Below, in pieces: positions 9,450-17,753 of a DNA stretch of 64,000 nt. The number at the start of each line of letters is the position of its first letter. The stretch's first letter is position 1. Source of the stretch: Candidatus Acidiferrales bacterium. GTDB lineage: Bacteria > Bacteroidota > Ignavibacteria > Kryptoniales > JAKASW01. Position numbers and translations under genes: made by a program. Below the pieces are notes generated by a model. It was given only the letters and a program-made list of their open reading frames with translations. It was not told the origin of the DNA and did no database searches. The DNA is taken from contig DATJAY010000003.1 in the NCBI GenBank assembly GCA_035515795.1, forward strand, positions 1-64,000, in the 5' to 3' direction.

Positions 9450-10375
9450 GCACGCCTTCCTTTATTGTGCGCGTTGAAAAAATCATCAATATTGGTATGC
9501 CCTCCTTTGCTCATGCTGAATCCGACAAGAGGAGAGCTATATTGTTTTTCATAGCTCTGGTACAAAGCCTCTGCTTCTTGTAGGGTAATTGGTTTGAATC
9601 TGTCGTCTTTGTATTGCGAGTATTTGATACACGCATCTCTGACCGCAAGTTCTTCCGCCAATTCATATGATGCAAGTGGCGGGAAAGAAAACGTTCGACA
9701 CCTTGCTCTCCCGATTATTACGCCACTGTCGGACAAAGTTATGTTGACAAAGCACTCGTCATAACCGCTTTGGGAAGGAATCCTCATCGAACCGCAAGCG
9801 GACGCCACATCGGACATAACCAGCTTTGTGAGTAAGTCGCGATAATGACGAAAAGGGTCGTATGGATACCACTCCGTTTTTCCTTGTGAATCGGTAGAGG
9901 TTATGATGGACGAATAGTCAAAGGGTTCATCAAAGGGAACCAAGCCAGACTCTTGAGCCTCAATGAATCCTTGATATAGGAACCATAGTTCAACTAGCCA
10001 ACCAAGGATGGTGAACTTGCCAACTTGTTGCAGTTGGTCAATTTGGATTCTCAGTAAAGGCAAGTCGAGCTTCTCACAGATTAGATTCTTCAGTTCGTCA
10101 TTATGTTGAGCCTTAGGATCGGAATCATGGTAGGGTTCATCAAATTCAATGGCAAAAGCAACAGGTTGGTCGTTGGGTTCAACCAGGAAATCGAAATGGC
10201 CCTTCAGTGCAAAACTGTACTCCTCATTTGACAATCCGCTATTGTTAATGTCGAGCGCATCGGCAATCCGAACCTTTGTATATAATCGAACATTCCGATG
10301 TCGAAGGCTTTCGTCTAAAAGCTCAAAGGATTTCTTCTCGTCATCATTTACAAGTATCCTCTTTCTTCGAATCAT
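9440..10375 (-). CDS. DUF2726-domain protein (nuclease-fold-like)
   Basis: The protein has 311 residues, with GAGG before ATG 10375. The N-terminal half matches DUF2726: an early acidic/aromatic segment, then FDFLVEPNDQPVAFAIEFDE, YHDSDPKAQHNDELKNLICE and LPLLRI. The D-x(n)-E layout with a trailing K and basic helix resembles PD-(D/E)XK or Vsr-like nucleases, so DNA cleavage is plausible but not shown. The C-terminal half (about 150-311) has no recognised domain. The stop codon lies inside the long inverted repeat. The gene sits in the defence cargo, on the same strand as the putAbiC-like gene. Confidence 0.7.
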   Translation of the reverse strand: MIRRKRILVNDDEKKSFELLDESLRHRNVRLYTKVRIADALDINNSGLSNEEYSFALKGHFDFLVEPNDQPVAFAIEFDEPYHDSDPKAQHNDELKNLICEKLDLPLLRIQIDQLQQVGKFTILGWLVELWFLYQGFIEAQESGLVPFDEPFDYSSIITSTDSQGKTEWYPYDPFRHYRDLLTKLVMSDVASACGSMRIPSQSGYDECFVNITLSDSGVIIGRARCRTFSFPPLASYELAEELAVRDACIKYSQYKDDRFKPITLQEAEALYQSYEKQYSSPLVGFSMSKGGHTNIDDFFNAHNKGRRASN

Positions 10376-10424
10376 CGGCTACATCCTCATTTGTTGGAAG
10401 GCGTGCTTGCAACTACCTAGTGGG

Positions 10425-10449
10425 AAAACACACTTAGGTGTGTTTTTTT
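10425..10449. terminator. Hairpin AAAACACAC-TTAG-GTGTGTTTT with T tract
   Basis: A nine-base-pair perfect stem with a four-base loop is followed by T residues on the plus strand, and because of the A's at its left side also on the minus strand. It lies between divergently placed genes (DUF2726 leftwards, HTH rightwards), so it probably stops stray transcription in both directions. Confidence 0.6.
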
Positions 10450-10607
10450 CCTTAATGGACGCCTCTCCTAATTCACCTCCAAATTTATTCTCCGCTTCCA
10501 TGAAGTGCAAATCCCTTAAATTCACTAACTCTACCAGGTGCATTTTTGATGGAAATAATATTTTCGCCCACCTTATCTCTTGTGACCCGGCTTGATATTC
10601 TTTGGCC

Positions 10608-10979
10608 ATGGGAAACATCCGTTCCATGAAGCACGGTGAGTGGTACTGGGTCGATAAGGTTATTATTCAGAGGTACACAAAGGAAGTAGGACGATTGCCT
10701 GCCCTGGTGTACCAGCTTCTAGCCAGTATGGCCGATCAGAACCAGACCTGCTATCCGTCCCAAGGATACATTGCTGAGATGCTCGGCTGTTCTCGGTGGT
10801 CGGTCAATAAGGCGGTGAGAAAGCTCAAAGAACGCGGGTTGATAGCCTGTGCAAAAGCTGTAGGAAAAGGGAACACGTATCGGCTCCTTCCTCCTCAGAT
10901 GTTCCCTGGTGGCACAGGGGATGTTAGATCAGAAGCAACTGACCTGTGTGAAAATGGAGGCACAAACAATAATAAGTAA
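10608..10979 (+). CDS. HTH_36-type winged-helix DNA-binding protein
   Basis: About 123 residues. The core YPSQGYIAEMLGCSRWSVNK, then VRKLKERGLI, is the classic HTH_36/replication-initiator-type winged helix, preceded by LPALVYQLLASMADQNQTC. Such proteins act as regulators or replication-linked proteins on plasmids and phages. The C-terminal 25 residues are polar and unstructured. Possible starts are TTG 10602, ATG 10608 and ATG 10626; none has a strong ribosome binding site, and 10608 is chosen as the first ATG. It is the only plus-strand gene in this part of the element and is transcribed away from the DUF2726 gene. Confidence 0.7.
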   Translation: MGNIRSMKHGEWYWVDKVIIQRYTKEVGRLPALVYQLLASMADQNQTCYPSQGYIAEMLGCSRWSVNKAVRKLKERGLIACAKAVGKGNTYRLLPPQMFPGGTGDVRSEATDLCENGGTNNNK

Positions 10980-11066
10980 CAAGATATATATAACAATACG
11001 TATTGTTTATGTTCTTAAGGTTTACAACGACTATTAGCGAGCCTTATAGGGGAATAGAGCAAGAGC

Positions 11067-11111
11067 AAAAAAAGAAGCCCGATCTTTGAAGAGGAGAGAA
11101 GACCGGGCTTC
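11067..11111 (-). terminator. Rho-independent terminator after the ParB-like gene
   Basis: On the minus strand the arm GAAGCCCGGTCTT (11111-11099) pairs with 11086-11074 with one mismatch, then a run of seven T's follows. It lies about 95 bases downstream of the stop at 11205. Confidence 0.8.
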
Positions 11112-11204
11112 GAGGGTGATTACGATTATGATAATTGATACTATTTCGTCGGAACCATTTGTGAATTGCTGTCCCTTATGCGCCGGTTCGCATTGTGCGG
11201 CAGT

Positions 11205-12047
11205 CTAAGATCTAGCAAGTGACCTCCAGAAATCTCTTGCTGCTTCTCGCAAGGAAGATTTCTTGAGTTCAGAACCAAGGTTATCCGCAACCTCTGTGAC
11301 CAGTGCTTGGAAGTCACTCTGGCGCAAGTGGCCTTCCAAGATATCCTTAATGATTTCGCAGCGAAATCTTCCACCACATTGGCGAATGTCAAAGGCTCCT
11401 TCAACAGCCTCATCAACAAGCGCATCCACTTTTGAAACATCTCCGCCGCTTCTCTTAAGAATCTCCTCCTGGACTGATTGCCGAAATCCGGACAGCTTGT
11501 TGTAAACATCGAGTGCATCATCGCTGGAGAAAGTCGACGCTAGTTTAGCCAGCACTGCAACGCCTGCAGGGCCTTCCGAGGTCGAGAGTTTCTGCTGAAG
11601 CTCATTAGGAAGGTCGAGTAGCTTAATGTATTTACGGACTGTTGATGTTGACCAAGCGGTCTCTTGGGCAACACGTTCGTATGAGTTGTATTTCTCGTAA
11701 AGCGCTTTAAGGGCAGTCGCTTTGTCTAGCGGGTTCATATCAGCACGGTGAACATTTTCGACCAGTGATATAGTCACCGCATCAGCGTCATCAATATCGT
11801 CTCGAACCAAGCAAGGAACTGGGTCAAGACCAACTTTTTGACACGCCGCTAATCGACGCTGACCAGCAATAACCTCATACTTGCCGCCAACAATTGACCT
11901 CACGGTCAGAGGAGATAGCAACCCTTGCTTCCGTATGCTGGCTGCGAGCTCGTCAATCCCTGAATCCTCTTGGCCAGCTTGTAAGTCATGGCGAGTATTC
12001 TGGGAAGATAGGAAAAGCAGATGCAATGGTATTTCTTGTAGGCGCAT
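11205..12047 (-). CDS. ParB/RepB/Spo0J-family protein
   Basis: The protein has 280 residues, with AGGGAG before ATG 12047. The N-terminal ParB domain shows YEVIAGQRRLAACQ (the GxRR box) and SLVENVHRADMNPLDKA (the ENxxR box that binds CTP in ParB). A helix-turn-helix follows (YERVAQETAWSTSTVRKYIK). It resembles ParB proteins that load onto centromere sites. No ParA-like ATPase is nearby, so it may be an orphan regulator or a nuclease-type ParB helping element maintenance. An intrinsic terminator follows. The upstream neighbour (12106-12606) is on the same strand with a 58-base gap. Confidence 0.85.
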   Translation of the reverse strand: MRLQEIPLHLLFLSSQNTRHDLQAGQEDSGIDELAASIRKQGLLSPLTVRSIVGGKYEVIAGQRRLAACQKVGLDPVPCLVRDDIDDADAVTISLVENVHRADMNPLDKATALKALYEKYNSYERVAQETAWSTSTVRKYIKLLDLPNELQQKLSTSEGPAGVAVLAKLASTFSSDDALDVYNKLSGFRQSVQEEILKRSGGDVSKVDALVDEAVEGAFDIRQCGGRFRCEIIKDILEGHLRQSDFQALVTEVADNLGSELKKSSLREAARDFWRSLARS

Positions 12048-12105
12048 AGCAACTCCCTTGAATTAGATGACGAACTGGCGCGTTAGGCCCAGTGTTTTGT
12101 TGTTA

Positions 12106-12606
12106 CTACTTAAATCGAGCAATTCTTATTTGTCGATTTTTTGCATTACACCAATAAACCACACATTTTCGTGCGAGTCTTTTTACACGATTGATATAGC
12201 CGTCAAAATCTCTCTTACTATCGAACTCGTTTTTCGGCTTCTCCTCGACAACGAAACGAATCTCAGCGAACTTCTCGACACCACGTTTCTTTTTCACGTT
12301 GCTGGTCTCAACAAAACGCTCCGTGAGACATTCGATAAAAATAATCTTCCGCTGATTAAAGATCGCAAAGTCGGGGCATGTACCAGTTCCATTCACAGTA
12401 ATTCCTCTCGGATAAATGTCCCATTTATGTTGTTTGAAATACTTCAATGCAGTTCTTCGTATCAATCGATGTAGTGGATATTTTCTCTCCATCGACCGCT
12501 GACCTTCTCGGACACTTCCCGAGCCTGTGCTCCAACTCCAATACGATAACTCATCATCAGAGAGTAGGTCAAATCCGGTTCGAATGCGAGCTTCTTTTAG
12601 AGTCAT
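12106..12606 (-). CDS. Hypothetical protein with a possible PD-(D/E)XK-like core
   Basis: 166 residues from ATG 12606; GAGGAAATCA before it supports this start over the GTG at 12618. A central segment, CPDFAIFNQRKIIFIECL, followed by SNVKKKR, has the P-D-x(n)-E pattern and strand layout of restriction-endonuclease folds, but the lysine usually two residues after the glutamate is leucine here, so activity is doubtful. The flanks are basic (RKYPLHRLIRRTALKYFKQH; VKRLARKC). No family is recognised with confidence. Position between a ParB-like and a HEPN-like gene suggests a mobile or defence role only by association. Confidence 0.5.
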   Translation of the reverse strand: MTLKEARIRTGFDLLSDDELSYWSWSTGSGSVREGQRSMERKYPLHRLIRRTALKYFKQHKWDIYPRGITVNGTGTCPDFAIFNQRKIIFIECLTERFVETSNVKKKRGVEKFAEIRFVVEEKPKNEFDSKRDFDGYINRVKRLARKCVVYWCNAKNRQIRIARFK

Positions 12607-12650
12607 TGATTTCCTCACAACCTAGTGCGGTGTACTATCCGCGATTGCGT

Positions 12651-14081
12651 TCATTTTTCCAACAACCATTTCTTTTCGTAATAGGCTGGTGAATGCGAAG
12701 AATCCTTCCAACCAAGCATAGACAACATTAGCCGTTCAAGTAGTGACCGTAAGCGCAGTTCCTCCTTTGCAAGGATGTTAACATCAATAAGATCGGAAGA
12801 GTGAAATAGAATGTCTCTCGTCTTAATAAGCGTGAACAGAGAATTAATTGGGTATAGGTCATCCCATTTTACACCATATCTTTCAAACAAGCTGTCCAGA
12901 ACAGAGCGAAGTGATGGGCGATTAAGTTCGGAAAGTTTTGCCGACATTAATTCAAATGATTGGTCATCTCCAAGTTCTCGCCTAATCACATCGCGGACTG
13001 AATGAGACAGCTTACTAAACTTCGCGGGCTTGATAATTTCGAGCAGGTTTTGTTTCATGGAAAACATGTCTTTGATCTTCTCAAGTGATAGGAAAAGAGT
13101 GGAAAAGCCCTCTTCAATGAATTCCTTTCCACAAGCTGAGATATAATACACAAGAGGCATGTGAAGGTTAATACCTGTCTGCCGCAATTTCCGAATTTCG
13201 CCAAACGCTACTTTGAGAAAATTTCTGGCGTGATCAAATGGAACAACAGAATCATAGTATTCAACATCCTCTGATGAACATTTCCTAATATTTCTGATAA
13301 ATGCCCGCATTCCGTCTTGACTATCCAGCTCGTATCTGAACCACATCACCCAATGACGCGATAAGAACGAGATCAGCAATGTCAGATCGTCCGCCACAGA
13401 ACTGGCAAGCGCGACAAAATCATCGTCGCTAAGTTCTGATGTTGGCACGGTAGCCTTGAATGATAACGCCTGAATCTTTGTTTTTAGATTGACGTGCTTT
13501 TCGGAAGGAGAAGTATCGTAGAAATACCAGGGGCGCGTTTCAATTTCAAAGGGAAACTGTTCATCTAACTCAATCTTCGTTCCATGAACATCTATCTTCT
13601 CTTCTCCGGTGAACGACACCTCGCCAGTCTCGAAAGTTGTCCAAAGAGTTCTTGGGCCCGCAAGATAGAAAACGAGGTACCGCTCTTCTTTGTCTGTGAG
13701 GGGGATTTTCTTTCTCATTGTCAAGTCGAGAAAACGAAGATCCGCAACCTTATAGGACATGTCTGTACCGAAGTATGGCTTGCTGATAATTCCACCTATG
13801 AGCGCGTTGTCTGAAGAAAATGAAAATACCGAAGATTGCGTATCTTTTGTGGACAACTTAAGTCGCGGGCCAGCCGAATGGATGACACTTTGTATTTTTT
13901 TGAATGTGTCCACATTACCCACTACTTTCGCGATGATTTCGCCTTCTTCTATTAGGGAATATTGAATAACTACCTGTAAATCAGGCGCGGATTTGTCACC
14001 TTTGAAAAGGGTGCCAACAAATTCGTGACGCTCGAAGAATGGCTTCTTGGGATAAAACTCGTCTACCTCGTCTCGTCCCAT
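12651..14081 (-). CDS. HEPN-domain protein resembling ApeA-type defence proteins
   Basis: The protein has 476 residues, with AAGGA shortly before ATG 14081. The N-terminal two thirds are beta-rich (FVGTLFKGDKSAPDL onwards), and the C-terminal part is all-helical with TRDILFHSS, where R422 and H427 form an R-x4-H HEPN motif. Large proteins with a beta-rich N-terminal domain and a C-terminal HEPN domain include the anti-phage protein ApeA; similarity is at the level of layout, and I cannot confirm the family. Likely an RNA-cleaving abortive-infection effector. It stands alone, with a 44-base gap to the next gene. Confidence 0.6.
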   Translation of the reverse strand: MGRDEVDEFYPKKPFFERHEFVGTLFKGDKSAPDLQVVIQYSLIEEGEIIAKVVGNVDTFKKIQSVIHSAGPRLKLSTKDTQSSVFSFSSDNALIGGIISKPYFGTDMSYKVADLRFLDLTMRKKIPLTDKEERYLVFYLAGPRTLWTTFETGEVSFTGEEKIDVHGTKIELDEQFPFEIETRPWYFYDTSPSEKHVNLKTKIQALSFKATVPTSELSDDDFVALASSVADDLTLLISFLSRHWVMWFRYELDSQDGMRAFIRNIRKCSSEDVEYYDSVVPFDHARNFLKVAFGEIRKLRQTGINLHMPLVYYISACGKEFIEEGFSTLFLSLEKIKDMFSMKQNLLEIIKPAKFSKLSHSVRDVIRRELGDDQSFELMSAKLSELNRPSLRSVLDSLFERYGVKWDDLYPINSLFTLIKTRDILFHSSDLIDVNILAKEELRLRSLLERLMLSMLGWKDSSHSPAYYEKKWLLEK

Positions 14082-14411
14082 CTCATATCCTTAGTTGACA
14101 GCGATTCGCTTGGCCGTAGATTTGGCAATTAATAAATCCGGCTCTTTTAAACCATCATCCCATTTCATAGGTATAATCTAATCTTATTTAATTTTCCTGA
14201 ATAATTCGAGCGATGACTTTTTGATAGAAGTCTTATCTCGGTTAATTGTGTTGACATCTTTAATTCAAGTGATACCTCGTGTCACTAGGCCCAAGTACTG
14301 AAACCGGCAGACGTACTTTTCGGAAAGTCGTTGCTCGCATTAACGATTTTCCAAAGAGGGTGGCCAAATTGGTCGTGCGGGTCCGAATACCGCCTTAGAC
14401 ACCCGCAAAAT

Positions 14412-14494
14412 GGAAAAATGGCAGAGTGGTTGATTGCAACTGCCAGCGGAGCAGCTAGCCCTTAGGGCTCGAGGGTTAGAATCCCTCTGTCTGA
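14412..14494 (+). pseudogene. Degenerate tRNA-Ser-like sequence
   Basis: The order of parts fits tRNA-Ser: a seven-base 5' arm, TG, a D arm (GCAGAGTGGTTGATTGC), an anticodon-arm-like region, a long variable arm (GCCC-TTA-GGGC) and a perfect T stem GAGGG/CCCTC. But the acceptor halves GGAAAAA and TGTCTGA do not pair, U33 is A, and the T loop reads TTAGAAT instead of TTCGAAT. It is therefore not a working tRNA, and is more likely a remnant, perhaps of an old integration site. It lies about 90 bases from the recombinase tail remnant at 14585. The rest of 14082-14584 shows no gene. Confidence 0.55.
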
Positions 14495-14584
14495 AATCTT
14501 TATAGCAACTAAATGAGAGTTTCAGAGAGCGGAATTCATTCAATGAAAAAACCTCTTTCCCGTCATTTTTTCCCTCCTTCCCGA

Positions 14585-14680
14585 TCAATCTTTTCCTTGC
14601 GATAATAATTTCACCACAGAGCTGAACAACAAAAGTTGCTCAATTGGACAAGCTCGGATGGCGTTCAGACTCCGCCGCAA
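14585..14680 (-). pseudogene. 3'-end remnant of an LSR2-type recombinase gene (copy X1)
   Basis: On the minus strand this encodes RRSLNAIRACPIEQLLLFSS, then VVKLLSQGKD and a stop, parallel to the C-terminus of the intact recombinase at 22921-24744 (RRSLNAVRTCPLSQLLPFSE, then LVRSF). The body of the gene is missing; right of GCGTTCAGACTCCGCCGCA the sequence becomes the header of the SEFIR module. A second similar remnant lies at 17754-17850. Protein-level similarity with many silent and conservative changes says these came from different recombinase genes and are not simple DNA duplications. Confidence 0.75.
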
Positions 14681-14694
14681 GTTGACTACTTAGA

Positions 14695-14728
14695 CAATAG
14701 TGCCCACCTTATAAGGTGGGCACTATTG
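14695..14728 (+). promoter_or_regulatory. Perfect 17-bp hairpin in the header of the SEFIR module
   Basis: CAATAGTGCCCACCTTA is followed directly by its exact reverse complement. The region from AAGTTGACTACTTAG (14679) to about 14745 is homologous to 17849-17920 ahead of the next module; stem positions differ by paired changes, and both copies are followed by TATA-rich sequence and ACCG. It could be a terminator for incoming transcription or a leader structure. The SEFIR gene starts 70 bases later. Confidence 0.6.
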
Positions 14729-14799
14729 TGGTATATTACCGTCAAAATAGCTGCAATATAAGTAGAGGATTTCAAGAAGAACCCATAATTTGACTGAAC

Positions 14800-16254
14800 A
14801 TGAAAGGCAGTACAACTCAACCAAAAGTATTCTTGTCTTACAGTTGGACAAGTGTGCAGCACGAACAGTGGGTTCTGGATCTCGCTGAGCGCCTCTCTGG
14901 CGACGGTGTTATTGTCATTTTGGATAAATGGGATTTAAAGGAAGGACAGGACAAACATGTCTTCATGGAACAAATGGTAAATGATAAAGGCATTAGTAAG
15001 GTCCTAGTTATTTGCGATCGGGGGTACCAGAGCAAGGCGGATGACAGAAAAGGAGGAGTCGGGACTGAAACGCAGCTAATTTCAAGAGAAGTTTATGAAA
15101 ATACTGGGCAGGAGAAATTTATCCCAGTAGTGAAAGAATACGACCAGGATGGTAAGCCATGCATCCCCCATTACATGGCAAGCCGGATTTACATTGATCT
15201 TTCTTCCGACGAAATATTTGAAGGGAACTACCAGAAACTCATCAGGAATCTTTACAACAGGCCCCTTCTGAAGAAGCCACCGATTGGAATGCCTCCGGCA
15301 TACATTACGGAGGAGCAATCCATTATATTAAAAACATCTCACAAGGTTACTGAAATCAAGAACGCTATCCTAAGCGGCCGAACGGGTGTAAATGGACTAA
15401 TTACGGATTATCTTGACGCTTTCATCGAGTCTCTAGGCGATTTCCGACTTTCGGGCGGATCGCAAACCGGGTTCGATGACAAAGTAGTTGAAAGTATTGA
15501 AAAGATGTTGCCGCTTCGGGATGATTTTATTGCATTTGCTTTCAGCGTCTTTAAGTACAAGGACGACGTTGACCTTGAAGCATTCCAGACTTTCCTTGAA
15601 AGACTCTTACCGTTCTTTTACCCTCCTGAGAATGTACAGAGCTATACACAGGTGGATTGTGACAACTATAAATTCTTCATCTATGAGTTGGTCCTGAATT
15701 TTTTCGCACTACTAATTCAACTGAAGAAATACAAGGCAATTGCCTATTTTATAAATTCGCAGTATTTCTTCCGTCTGCCGCAGTACAGCCAGCTAATAAG
15801 CGAAGGCATAGGGACGTTCAATTTGCATTGTCGTTCACTGGATGAGTTTAGAAATAATAGACTCCACTTGAATCGTGTCAGCATGACCGCGGACCTAATC
15901 AAAGCACATTCCATTAGGCAGGATATTAAATTTGAAGAGATCGTACAAGTTGATCTCATGCTGTACTACATAACGGAGTTGAACGGCAACTCTGATGGAT
16001 GGTTTCCCAGAACCTCGATATATAAACCACATCGTTCTAATGTTGATTTATTTGACAGGATGGTTTCGCTTCAGTATTTCGAAAAGATAAAAGACCTATT
16101 TGATGTGAGAAATGTTGAAGAGATGAAGAAAAAGATAGCTGATTATATAGAGAGGACTAAAAATCAATCGCGCAGATACTCTGGATTATGGGACTACAAC
16201 ATCAGCCCAATAGAGAATGTTATTGATCTCAAGAAACTGGGCACTTTGAAATGA
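14800..16254 (+). CDS. SEFIR-domain (TIR-like) protein, probable immune effector or sensor
   Basis: The protein has 484 residues. Residues 9-150 form a SEFIR domain: VFLSYSW at 10-16, then HEQWVLDLAERLSGDGV, LDKWDLKEGQD, KVLVICDRGYQSKADDR, GGVGTETQLIS and KFIPVV. SEFIR and TIR domains share a fold; bacterial members act in anti-phage immunity, some by degrading NAD. The remaining 330 residues are helical with no known domain and may sense infection. The stop overlaps the start of the next gene by four bases, so the two are co-translated. The ribosome binding site before ATG 14800 is weak. The module is bounded by recombinase-tail remnants at 14585 and 17754. Confidence 0.85.
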   Translation: MKGSTTQPKVFLSYSWTSVQHEQWVLDLAERLSGDGVIVILDKWDLKEGQDKHVFMEQMVNDKGISKVLVICDRGYQSKADDRKGGVGTETQLISREVYENTGQEKFIPVVKEYDQDGKPCIPHYMASRIYIDLSSDEIFEGNYQKLIRNLYNRPLLKKPPIGMPPAYITEEQSIILKTSHKVTEIKNAILSGRTGVNGLITDYLDAFIESLGDFRLSGGSQTGFDDKVVESIEKMLPLRDDFIAFAFSVFKYKDDVDLEAFQTFLERLLPFFYPPENVQSYTQVDCDNYKFFIYELVLNFFALLIQLKKYKAIAYFINSQYFFRLPQYSQLISEGIGTFNLHCRSLDEFRNNRLHLNRVSMTADLIKAHSIRQDIKFEEIVQVDLMLYYITELNGNSDGWFPRTSIYKPHRSNVDLFDRMVSLQYFEKIKDLFDVRNVEEMKKKIADYIERTKNQSRRYSGLWDYNISPIENVIDLKKLGTLK

Positions 16255-17084
16255 ATCGCGTATTTTGGAAAACAATTCCATATGTCTCGCTTATAGTTTC
16301 AACGGCGCTATTTCTCTGGTTTGCTGTGTTAACCTTCAAGAACGCCTTTTGGGGCAACTGGTTTTTGAGTATCTCGGCAAACTTGATCTCGGTTTTGTTG
16401 ATTTACTTTCTTTATGAAATCATAAAATCCAAATCCGAGAAGGAACTCAAGAAGGAAATTTCCGGATACGCGCGCAGCTACATAGATAGTAACATGCTTT
16501 CAATTCTGCATACATTATCTAAAATGATTTACGGCATCGAAGGAGGTAGATCTCTCGGTGAAACCATGCGGCTACCAAGGCTGGATACAGAGACTTTGAG
16601 AAACTTGCTCGAAGGCAGAAAGTTCTTGGGCTTTCAGCTTTTTAAATCATGGTCCTATACCCATGACTATTTCTCAAAGGTCATAGAGAACAATTTCGTG
16701 ATGAGTAGATTGAATGATGAACAAATTCTGATAGTTCTTAAGATTAAGAATTCCCTATATCAAATAGAAGACTTTTTTTCAAATGGGGATAACTTCAGCG
16801 TAACTGAGGAAATTGCAACAGGATACAGGGTTGTAGTGGGTGCTAGTTTGAATCCAGAGAACCGGCAGTTCCCAAATAGATTCTTACTTATGCGTGGTCT
16901 CAACAACGAAAAATATGTTGTGGAGGATTTTGGCGACTTCCGAGCGGACGACCTCGACAGATTATTGCAGACTTTCATGATGAAACGGGAGACATTAAAT
17001 CTTGCCGTTGACAGAGTATTCAATTTGTTATCCCTAATTCAGAAGTGGTTAGAATTGACGGGTAACGAGTTGCGGTTAAACTAG
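16251..17084 (+). CDS. Two-helix membrane protein, partner of the SEFIR protein
   Basis: The protein has 277 residues. Two N-terminal transmembrane helices (VSLIVSTALFLWFAVLTF and FLSISANLISVLLIYFLYEI), then a basic, helical cytosolic domain starting KSKSEKELKKEI. ATG overlaps the SEFIR stop (ATGA), showing translational coupling. No family is recognised. In many defence operons a small membrane protein acts as the killing or anchoring partner; that is the inferred role. A DUF5615 gene follows after 25 bases. Confidence 0.7.
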   Translation: MNRVFWKTIPYVSLIVSTALFLWFAVLTFKNAFWGNWFLSISANLISVLLIYFLYEIIKSKSEKELKKEISGYARSYIDSNMLSILHTLSKMIYGIEGGRSLGETMRLPRLDTETLRNLLEGRKFLGFQLFKSWSYTHDYFSKVIENNFVMSRLNDEQILIVLKIKNSLYQIEDFFSNGDNFSVTEEIATGYRVVVGASLNPENRQFPNRFLLMRGLNNEKYVVEDFGDFRADDLDRLLQTFMMKRETLNLAVDRVFNLLSLIQKWLELTGNELRLN

Positions 17085-17109
17085 ACAACCAAACAGATCA
17101 GGATATTAC

Positions 17110-17622
17110 ATGTGGAATGACATAGAAGTAGACAAGGCTACATTAGATGCGTTTGAACGAGAATTCTACCGGAAAGCGAAGTTTTATACAGACGAGAACA
17201 TTGAACAGGTCGTTGTAGAAATCATGAGGGATTTAAAATTAGATGTTGTGACTGCGAATGAAGCAGGCCTTGTTCATAGAGATGACACCGAACATATGGC
17301 TTATGCTTACAAAGAAGATCGAATTCTTCTAACCTATGACAAAGATTTCCTCAATGACCGTGAATTTCCACCTAATTGTTGCCCGGGATTAGTTGTTCTC
17401 GATATACAACCGCTTAGCAGAGATGTGCTTGTAGATGCGCTTTACCTTCTAAAAACCGTAATTGCTAAATACAGAAATGTTTGGAGGGAGTCGAAGATTA
17501 TGATTCACAAGAATTCGGAGATGACGGTATGGATGAAAGAACGCGCTAGTGGAAAGCGACTAAGGTCTCGTTATCGCTTATCAAATGGAAAGGCTCAGGA
17601 GTGGATCAAAGCAGAGGAATAA
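17110..17622 (+). CDS. DUF5615 PIN-like protein
   Basis: The protein has 170 residues, with AGGATAT before ATG 17110. The motif order KFYTDENIEQ, EIMRDLKLDVVTANEAG, DDTEHMAYAYKEDRILLTYDKDF is typical of DUF5615, whose acidic residues (DEN, DxxH, YDKDF) match the PIN-like nuclease pocket. Such genes usually pair with a small DUF433 antitoxin; none is seen, and here the gene is third in the SEFIR operon. The C-terminal extension (RASGKRLRSRYRLSNGK) is basic. It may be an RNA-cleaving toxin or a separate passenger. Confidence 0.75.
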   Translation: MWNDIEVDKATLDAFEREFYRKAKFYTDENIEQVVVEIMRDLKLDVVTANEAGLVHRDDTEHMAYAYKEDRILLTYDKDFLNDREFPPNCCPGLVVLDIQPLSRDVLVDALYLLKTVIAKYRNVWRESKIMIHKNSEMTVWMKERASGKRLRSRYRLSNGKAQEWIKAEE

Positions 17623-17753
17623 TGGCACGAGTTTCATTAACTATTCTTTGTCAGTCGTTCACCGAATGACTCCTCCTCAAACTTCTTTGCAATGTCATGC
17701 AGGATCGTTTCCTCAATAGTTGTTCCCTCAGTCATTTTCTCTTCTCTTTTCCT

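Noticed and set aside
10379-10627. 82-codon minus-strand frame between the DUF2726 and HTH genes
   Set aside because: It spans a strong hairpin and the start of the HTH gene, and has no recognisable motif.
14412-14494. Functional tRNA-Ser
   Set aside because: The acceptor arms do not pair, U33 is missing and the T-loop C is changed.
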